From Chrysaora quinquecirrha (lineage: Eukaryota; Cnidaria; Scyphozoa; Semaeostomeae; Pelagiidae): DNA of 64,000 bases. The stretch covers positions 6,810,034 to 6,874,033 of the forward strand of contig JACTAT010000006.1 in the NCBI GenBank assembly GCA_014526335.1, given 5' to 3'. The translations under genes were made by a program, and so were the position numbers. This document shows, piece by piece, positions 57,166 through 64,000 of the stretch; the first letter of the stretch is position 1, and every line of letters begins with the position of its first letter. The notes under the pieces were generated by a model. The model saw nothing but the letters and a program-made list of their open reading frames with translations, was not told where the DNA came from and did no database searches.

Positions 57166-57733
57166 CAGTGCTCCCACTCGTAGGGGAATTCCCCTACAGT
57201 AGGGGAAAACAGGTTGTTGTAGGGAGTAGGGGAAACCTACGGGGAAAATGGGTAGCTGTAGGGGAAATTCATAGAAATTGTAGGGAATTCTTGATTAGTC
57301 TTTTCAATGAAACTAAAACCATGTCCTTTTTGTTATAAAGTCGACCAATTCTTTCACACACAGTCAATATTGCTGTGTCATTCACCTTCAGTGGCAATTT
57401 CTATGTCAACAAAGCACCAGTGTTGTAGCAAAGTGTCACCTCAATGGCTCCCGTGGGAGGCAAGGTGTCCTTGTCTTGCACTTTGTTTTAAGAACCACTA
57501 TAAGGGAACAATTGACGCTGTGCAGCAATTCATCAATTACTCGATAATAAGGAGTTTCCGAAACCTCCGGGGCTGAAACGAGGGAATTTTCTTGCAGAAT
57601 TGAAGGGGATTTCATTTAAAAGTAGGGAAATGTGGGGGAAAGTAGGGGGAAATAAAGCAAAAATGCGTAGGGGAAAGTAGGGGGAAAACGCATGCGCTGT
57701 AGGAAAAATATCCGACGCTGAGTGGGAGCACTG
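57166..57733. mobile_element. hAT-type MITE in the FAM76 5' region
   Basis: A perfect 14-bp inverted end, CAGTGCTCCCACTC (57166) and GAGTGGGAGCACTG (to 57733), is flanked by CAAAAAAA on both sides (57158-57165, 57734-57741). This 8-bp duplication and the CAGTG start are hAT hallmarks. GTAGGGGAAA-type subterminal repeats fill both flanks; the middle (about 57310-57540) is unique and shows weak coding-like sequence without a known motif. 568 bp. Confidence 0.88.
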
Positions 57734-57766
57734 CAAAAAAATCTAACGGCAAACGAAAGATCAAAG

Positions 57767-57853
57767 ATGGCGAGCAGCGCGCTTTTTGCTTGTACAAATT
57801 GCCACAGCAGACACCCATTTCATGAGCTGTCTCCCGATCAGCAATTGTGTAAA
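57767..57853 (+). CDS. FAM76: FAM76 exon 1
   Basis: Met 57767 (AAAGATGG context), 29 codons with ACTNCHSRHPF, donor AAA|GTAAGT. Start matches the family N-terminus. Confidence 0.93.
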
Positions 57854-60800
57854 GTAAGTTTTATCCTTTTATCCGTTGTGAGTAAAATTTGCGATTGCGC
57901 ACAAATCTAAAGCAGATAACTCGAGGTGGAAAAAACGTTTTTGTTGTTTTAGGAAAAAACTTTTTTGTCCTTGTGGTGGGCTTGCCCTTTTTTCGGCTTC
58001 AGTTCAGTAGATACGTTTTCAGGTACATTTTCAGGTAGATCGAATTTACTTCGACCGTCGTTTTTCCGATTGTTTGTGTCAGAGTTCCCCAAAATGATGG
58101 CTTGAGGCTGCTGCTGAAGCAAATTTACTGTAATAAACAGTGTCTTTTTATGTTCAAAGAATTCGAACATATTGGTGTGGGTTGGTGTGTCACTTAAATC
58201 ATCATCAATATCACCACCGCCACAACCAGAGTCATGATGATGATGATCAGTCATCTTCATGGCCATCATCACCATCATAATAATAATAATCATCATCGTT
58301 GTTGTCATCATCATCTTCATCATCAAAGGTGTGATGAGGTTTGAAAGAAATGGGATCATCAGGACCACCACCACCACCACCCCTACCACCACAGCCACCC
58401 TGCCACTATCACTACAACCACCAGAACCTCCCCTACCACCACCACCACAACCAGCGTCATGATCATTGTGGTCATTATCATCATTCAACCACCACCATTA
58501 TCTTCATAATCGCTATCGTCATCGTTGTGCATAGCGACAAATATCCTTCATCATTTGGCTGAAATAGCTGTATTCTACCAGAGTAGTTCTTTTGAACATG
58601 CCCATAGGGCCCCTATTTTTTAAAGATGCATGACACATGTAGTTAGTTGTCCACCATCATCAAAAGATTCAGACCCCTTATCATCATTTTGTTGATTTTC
58701 CAGTCAACTCTGTCTAATTCAAACTCTCTGGGGGATCATGGAAATTTCCAAATTACAAAAAGTTTGATGTATACAAATTTACCCAAATCCTAGATTTTGT
58801 TTCAGCTATCCCTAAATCATCGTTTTATACCCTAGCCTTTATCAATTTAATTTAATTTACAGGTGAAAGGTGAAATGGTGTTTTAGCACCAGTCGTTAAG
58901 GTCTCAGAAGTAGGTTAACTAATCAAGACCTTGACCCTGGCTGTGACGCTACTGTCATGGTCGGGCTCGAAGCCTGACCACACTGACCCTCTGACACCAC
59001 GAGTCAGCTTGATTACACCACGACGCCACAGCGCCTTCTAATCACAACTTGAATAGCTGTCATAAACAAAGAAGCTTTTTTTCTCTGACCCTCTTCAAAA
59101 TATAAACATCAGAAACAGAACAAAACAATTGACATTTGACAAAGGCAGAATTTATAGCTTTGTGGCCTGGAATACTTCGGGAAGAGAAAAATAATTAATT
59201 GAAGACTCCAATAGCTTGAAGCTTTATTTATTTATTTATTAGTTTGACTAGATTTAATCACAACTTGCATAGCTGTCGTAAACAGTTGGCAAGGCCTTGC
59301 GTTTTTAGAAATTTCTTAAAAATGGGGTATAGTGGTTTGCTTTGGCTTGTTGAATATTGCTATGCATAATAACCACCAAACTTGCAAATAACCACCAAAA
59401 ATCATCACAACATCCATTTTGGGAAATAATTTTTAAATGAAGCACTTATATCATTGGGTTTTTTTGGTTTCTTTAAAGGTTGTGAAAGGTTTTCTGAGGG
59501 AAATGTTAAAAACTGACAAAAGTGGTTGAATTACGTAAAGTTTGAATTATAGAGATTCAAATTATAAAGGGTTTTTTATAAGGATTTGGATTTGTTAGTG
59601 GTTTTTCAAGGGACCTAATAATTTCTTTCAAAATTGTTACCACATATTTTGAATCACACAAGTTGAAATTAGACAGAGTTGACTGAAGTTACATTTGCAA
59701 ATAATGAGCTGCCACATTTGAATGTTTTTGTGTTATTTTTTGCTCCATTTAAGGACTGCAGAGCAAGACACCCTTTGGTATCATGTTCATATTGCAGACT
59801 TGAATTTCACTTGATAAAGTGAGTAGATTATTTGATTAATAAATTTTTTGATGCCCATATCTTTTAAATCATTCAGCCGGTAAAGTGCCCAAGAAGAAGT
59901 TAGCATGAAGATGCCATTCTGTTTTGAATGGTCCTTTTTAATTTCATCCTGTACAGGCCTGTAGATAAAAAGAGTTCGTTCCGGATAATTAAAAATTGAA
60001 GTAATGATTTCATATTTTGCATTAGAATACTTAACAAAATCATTACCATAATTACATACTGGACAAAAGAACCAATAAAAGACACTGTTCCCTGTGGCCT
60101 TCTTGGAGTTTATGAAAAGAGAATTGTACTAAAAATGATCAAAGTTGATTTAAAACCATGTAATTTTATGTTTTCTCTGTGATTTACATGTGGTTAAAGT
60201 GTATTCTTCATTATCTCTGTATTTTAAAAAATCAACACCCCTGGCCTTTTCAATAAGGAAAATTGAATTGTAAGATGAAATTCAAAGAAGGGAAGTGTTA
60301 ATCAAAAGTCCCATTTGACCTAGAATACGTTTTTTATGGCTTGGGTCTAGTACTTAGAGTTTCCAAATTTTTGTCCCAACTTAAGTTCTCAAAGTTTTTT
60401 AACAGTTTCTCAATTTGTATGTATGGGACTATCTATGGCCTCATCATAACTCACTCTGTTAAAAGGTGCTTTCAGTGAATTATTAAAGCCCGTTCCCAGG
60501 CTCACACTCTTCAATACTGCTTTTTAGAGCCTTTCTCAATCTCAAGCAAAAGCTGAAATTAGGAGTAGACAGGGTTTCATAGTCAAATCTAAGTATATGG
60601 AATTTCGTGGTTGATTTGCTTGCCCTGGTCATAACATGCCTAAGATATATAACATGCTTTTTATTCAAAAAAATCTCCTTGTCACTCTTTTTCTAATAGG
60701 CATTTTGGCTCAGGAGTTCAGACATCAAAGTTGCTTGAAATATCTGATGTTCCTGTCCTGAGAGTTGCTTATAATTTTCTTAACTCTCATGCCACAAAAT

Positions 60801-63800
60801 GACAGTTGCCATCCCTAGTAGTTGAAGTAAAATTTTGCCACTTTTCCTACTAAAAAAATTGTCGAAATGGACATGATTTTCAATGAAGTACAATAAAAAA
60901 GATTTGAGACTTAAAAAGTTCAAAAATCAATTAATCATTTGTGTAGTTGCTTACAGCTTCTTCACTAAGTAATCAAGTTGCTTAGAGTTGATTCCAGTCC
61001 TAGTTGTTTTTTAGCTGGTTTCTTATTAAGAGATTGCTTAATCTATTTTTGAAATTTTTTACAGGAAAACTAGCGGAGGCCCTGTTTGCAAACGTTGTAG
61101 TGACAGTCTTAAAGCCCATGGTCAGGTGAGTGAAAATAACTTTTACTTTTCAAACATGTCTAGGACATTTTATTTCCTTTCAACGGTAATAATAATGATG
61201 AAGGAAAGAGTGCCAAAACCCAAAAGAGATGAAAAAATATTCAATAATGTTATCATTGATTCTTATTTACCCTACTGTAAAAAAGGAGTGGCACTGTGAC
61301 ACTCTTCTTTCTCTGACACTCTTCAGAGTATAAACGTCAGAAACAGACCGAAACAATTGACATTTGACAAAGGCGGAATTTATAGCTTTGCGGGATACCG
61401 TGGGAGGAGAAAAATAATTAACTGAAGAGTCCAATAGCTTGTAGTTTTATAGTTTTAGAAGGAGTTTTAGTGTAGTTTTAGTCACTTCAAGTTTTGCTGC
61501 GACTGAATTTGGGTGCTAAGATTACAGCCAATTGCAAGTTTAGGATTTTAAACTAAGAGCGGGAAATACAGAAAATATCAACTCCCTGGTCGCAGTGATG
61601 GTATAACACTGTTGGTAGACTGAAGATCGTTTTTTACCGTTAGGATAGTGTTGACCGAATCTGTAAAATACCAGCCTTTTTACTCCATAGCATACACGAG
61701 TCTCATTTGCTCATTTGGTCCATCACTCTGAAACAAAACACATACGCATTAAAACAGTTAATTTTATGTTTCTATTTCAGCCAAAAAATTGTCAGTATTG
61801 TCATATAAGAGCTGCTTTCAAAGGGTCACGCTGTGCATCATGTGCCAAATCTGAAAAGAAATATGGATCACCTGTGGTATGCGAACAATGCAAAGTCAAA
61901 TGCGCATTTGCAAAAAGCGAAGAATCAAGATCAAAGGTAAATCACGAATTTCGTTTTCCTAATACTATGATTAGACCTTTTTAAATAGGCCTGGGACTGT
62001 GCGACATTTTTCTGGAAAATGGTAGATACCTTAAGGGCATTTATTTTCGTGGGAATTAGTTTTCGCAGTTTTCGTGGATTTTGGCCATTTCTGCAGAAAT
62101 TAGTTCCCGCTAAATTCCCAAAATATGCTTTTCGGCGAAAATGAATTCCCGCCAAATTTCCAAAATCTCAAAAAAAAATCTGAAAATGTTGAAATGCCAA
62201 ATATAGGGAAATATTTAACTGAAAAACTAAATATGGTTTTTGCTTCTGTATTTACAGTATCATTTGTATCGTTTGTAAGATTTCTAGTCAAAAAAGAAAG
62301 AAAGGCACTCAAACTATTCCTTAATTCCTTTTATTTTATATCAAAATTATCTGATCCGCGAAAACAAGTTCCCGTGAAATTCCCTTCACCATCGAATCCG
62401 TGAAAAACCGAAACGCGAAAATAAATTCCGTTTTTTCCGCGAAATTTCTGAGAAAAAAAAATCCGCGAAAATAAGTTCCCGCGAAAATTAATTCCTTTAA
62501 GGTATATAATAGAAGAAAAAGAGAGAAAAAGAATTTTGATACTTAATGTTAAAAAGGACTGTTCAAACTTAGGAAGCAAGGCAAGTAACTCAAAAAAGGA
62601 GAATTCTTTATTAAAGCCTCCTAGAGCAGATAAACTGGGACGTAAATATCTGCTGTCTTTCACTTAAGTTTCATTAAACGTGAATTTGAAGCAACATTGG
62701 CTGCATTAACTCTCAAAATACTCGCATTATTTGCGTCTGAAGTACAAGTGTCAGGAAAATACAGCAAAAATGGGAGAAGACGTTTGGGCTGTTTGATTTG
62801 AAGTTCCTCTATTTGTCGGACTTCTTTTTGTCAGTAGAACAGTTAGTTTTTCCACAATGCGGAAACATAATGTTTTAACTGAGTACCAATCAGTTTGATA
62901 TTTTTGTGATATCAACCGTATTGAAATCTAATAGACGCTTCCGCAAAAGATGGCCGCCGTTTTTGCCTATTGTTTTCATTCAGGATTTTCGATAGGAATT
63001 CTGGGAATAATTTCCTTAGTTACGTTTTTTACATAGCTGCAGACGTTGAATTTGTAGCTAAGGAAATTATTCCAAGAAATCCCTTCGAAAAGCCTTAACA
63101 AAAAGAAGGGATTGACAGAAACGGCCGCCATCTTTTGCGGAAACCTCTATAGATGAAATCCAGTGACTTTAAGGCCCCGTCCACACGTAGCTATACGGGT
63201 ATTTTTGAAAACGCAAATTTATTTTTACGTTTCTGCCTTCCGTCGACACGTAGCCAACGTTTTCGGCGATGGAAAATGGAACTTTTCGAAGACGCTCCCC
63301 AGAGAGGAAATTTTTGAAAACACCGGTTTCACGTTTTCGTGTGGACGGGGAAAACACAACTTTTCGAAAACGATGACGTCAAATTCTCAATATGACACGC
63401 TTAATTTGAACAACACAAAGAAAAGGACAATGCTCGTGACTGTGCTTTCTTTGATTTTTCCGTTGCCGTGTGGACTGAGATATTTTTCCAAACGCATATC
63501 TGTAATATTCTTGTGGAGACGTGACACGAATAGATTAGGCCCGCTATCTGATCTGTAATCACATCTCTTACTAACTAAAGATTGACAGTTTATATACATC
63601 CATACTTACACAATTAGGATCACGTGTTATATACATTATCATAAACGATCACAACATTACAATATCGTGTGAACACAGATTTTTTCGAAGACGTATAAAA
63701 AAGTTCGCATTTTAAGAAATATCCGTTTACTTGTGGACGTAGCCTTAAGGTAAACATGATTGATTGAATGATATTGCACATAGGTTGATGGGAAAATCCT

Positions 63801-63920
63801 TTGTTTGCTGTGTACATTGCATTTCAAAAAGCAACAAAAGAAAAGGAAAAAGGAAAAAGGGAGCAGTGATCGACATCATCATCACCACCATCATCATCAT
63901 AATCGTCACAAGAAGAAAAA
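57767..63920 (+). CDS. FAM76: FAM76 family protein, exons 1-5 (3' end outside window)
   Basis: FAM76 proteins (A and B in vertebrates) are conserved nuclear proteins with cysteine-rich, zinc-ribbon-like repeats; FAM76B localises to nuclear speckles through a histidine run. Exons: 57767-57853, 59754-59818, 61065-61125, 61781-61936, 63784-63920, all with GT/AG borders and agreeing phases. They encode MASSALFACTNCHSRHPFHE.., CRARHPLVSCSYCRLEFH, GPVCKRCSDSLKAHGQ, PKNCQYCHIRAAFKGSRCAS..SEKKYGSPVVCEQCKVKCAF and VDGKILCLLCTLHFKK, each aligning in order with human FAM76A/B. Residues 1-168 are present, with CxxC pairs spaced as in the family. Exon 5 ends in a His10-type run (with Asn/Arg after) and a Lys patch, favouring a FAM76B-like role. 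The C-terminal coiled coil lies beyond the window. Confidence 0.93.
58195..58520. repeat. Trinucleotide-rich low-complexity tract
   Basis: Interrupted (CAT)n, (AAT)n, (CCA)n and (CCT)n runs. Confidence 0.85.
58870..59045 (-). repeat. tRNA-derived SINE-like segment
   Basis: On the - strand: GGCGCTGTGGCGTCGTGGTG (D-arm/A-box-like), then GCTTCGAGCCCGACC (B-box-like GNTTCGANNCC), then a body with GGTCAAGGTCTTGATTAG. tRNA order is clear; a functional tRNA is not. Confidence 0.5.
59754..59818 (+). CDS. FAM76: FAM76 exon 2
   Basis: Acceptor CATTTAAG|GA, donor ATAAA|GTGAGT. Encodes DCRARHPLVSCSYCRLEFHL (CxxC pair), matching the ECRIAHPVVKCTYC region of human FAM76A. Confidence 0.9.
59819..61064. 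other. FAM76 intron 2, nothing firm
   Basis: The right part (60690-61040) has scattered AGTTGCTTA/TTGCTTAG heptamers like those of the TTGCTTA-class MITEs, but no intact ends, so at most a decayed copy. Confidence 0.4.
61065..61125 (+). CDS. FAM76: FAM76 exon 3
   Basis: Acceptor TTTTTTACAG|GA, donor CAG|GTGAGT. 61 nt encoding KTSGGPVCKRCSDSLKAHGQ, corresponding to human SKTNTICKKCAQNVQLYG. Confidence 0.9.
61126..61780. other. FAM76 intron 3 with half copy of a MITE
   Basis: 61270-61470 matches 59060-59230 (CTGACACTCTTCAGAGTATA then AACGTCAGAAACAG, CAATTGACATTTGACAAAGG) and belongs to the GTCTGACACTC family. Confidence 0.55.
61781..61936 (+). CDS. FAM76: FAM76 exon 4
   Basis: Acceptor TCTATTTCAG|CC, donor AAG|GTAAAT. 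52 codons in phase 0 with two CxxC pairs and the family signature SEKKYG.P..CEQCK..CAF. Confidence 0.95.
62029..62502. mobile_element. TA-flanked MITE with CCCGCGAAA repeats
   Basis: TA at 62027-62028 and 62503-62504. Ends CCTTAAGGGCATTTATTTTC and the complement of the right end CCTTAAAGGAATTAATTTTC. TTCCCGCGAAAAT/TTTTCGTGGGAATT phrases repeat inside. 474 bp in FAM76 intron 4. Confidence 0.75.
62503..63172. other. FAM76 intron 4, no exon recognised
   Basis: An inverted pair (AAGATGGCCGCCGTTTTTG at about 62948 and ACGGCCGCCATCTTTTGCGG at about 63120) with AGGAATTCTGGGAATAATTT / AAATTATTCCAAGAAATCCC between them indicates another small palindromic element, about 62940-63145. Confidence 0.55.
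63173..63744. mobile_element. MITE with TTAA target duplication (piggyBac-like)
   Basis: TTAA at 63169-63172 and 63745-63748. Inverted ends GGCCCCGTCCACACGTAG and (complement of right end) GGCTACGTCCACAAGTAA, then TTTTTGAAAACGC / TTCTTAAAATGCG. 572 bp. TTAA is the piggyBac target. Its right end is only 39 bp from FAM76 exon 5. Confidence 0.75.
63784..63920 (+). CDS. FAM76: FAM76 exon 5 (His-rich)
   Basis: Acceptor TTGCACATAG|GT continues exon 4 in phase 0 with VDGKILCLLCTLHFKKQQKK, then SSDR and about ten His codons, N-R-H and a Lys run; donor AAAAA|GTGAGT. The VDGK.LC.LCTL phrase is diagnostic. The His run parallels the speckle-targeting His stretch of FAM76B. Confidence 0.9.
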
Positions 63921-64000
63921 GTGAGTTTCGGAGAACTCTGTCCTTTGATTTTCCTGCTCTGTTATTTTGAATATGATTGTCTAGCCTTGCTAATTTTCTT
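63921..64000. other. FAM76 intron 5, cut by window edge
   Basis: Only 80 bases are visible; the remaining exons, including the C-terminal coiled coil, lie outside. Confidence 0.6.

Larger units (their letters stand above)
57854..59753. other. FAM76 intron 1: simple repeats and a SINE
   Basis: 58195-58520 holds CAT/ATC and CCA/CCT trinucleotide runs; the Asp/Gly- and His-rich frames there on both strands are composition artefacts. A tRNA-like SINE lies at 58870-59045. 59083-59230 has a half copy of the GTCTGACACTC MITE family. The rest shows nothing. Confidence 0.55.

Noticed and set aside
57949..58488. 179-residue - strand frame rich in Asp, Gly and Met
   Set aside because: It is a translation of CAT and CCA trinucleotide runs inside FAM76 intron 1; the + strand shows equally artificial frames.

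Overview
This window is intron-rich, AT-rich animal nuclear DNA crowded with transposons. Conserved metazoan genes sit among Penelope-like and CR1/Jockey-type retroelements and many short inverted-repeat elements. The mix fits a non-vertebrate metazoan, and a cnidarian (coral or sea anemone) is my best guess. That guess is inference: no sequence here names the species.

Layout. 1-6.1 kb is repeats: a 166-bp tandem element with terminal inverted repeats, a broken Penelope-like element carrying a GIY-YIG domain, and an hAT-type MITE. 6.1-13.0 kb is one giant foldback element whose arms are arrays of about 20 copies of a 100-bp repeat, flanked by an 11-bp direct repeat. 13.3-43.1 kb is a nine-exon holocarboxylase synthetase gene (HLCS, + strand) whose splice phases all agree. 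Its 18-kb second intron holds two arrays of a 73-bp hairpin satellite, a 2-kb inverted-repeat element, three tandem 1.6-2.1-kb units with tRNA-like segments, and a decayed CR1-type retrotransposon. 44.5-45.6 kb is a decayed ubiquitin-specific protease. 47.2-47.9 kb is a probable two-exon small gene (- strand). 48.2-50.3 kb is nested repeats. 50.4-51.8 kb is a full-length, intronless SAMM50 copy (- strand) with one frameshift. 52.0-53.8 kb is a divergent pair: an unrecognised - strand reading frame and an unrecognised two-exon + strand gene. 54-57 kb is repeats. 57.8 kb to the right edge is the 5' part of a FAM76 gene (five exons, + strand), which continues past the window.

HLCS (biotin attachment to carboxylases), SAMM50 (mitochondrial outer-membrane barrel assembly) and FAM76 (zinc-ribbon-like nuclear protein) are housekeeping genes with no evident shared pathway.

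The most unusual content is in the mobile DNA. Seven short elements share a TA target duplication and CAC-plus-poly-T ends, yet carry different internal heptamers (TTCCTTA, TTGCTTA, ATTCTTA). Two of them lie in opposite orientation around the HLCS exon that encodes the KWPND motif. The hairpin satellite has a three-monomer higher-order repeat. An hAT element sits 25 bp in front of the FAM76 start codon.
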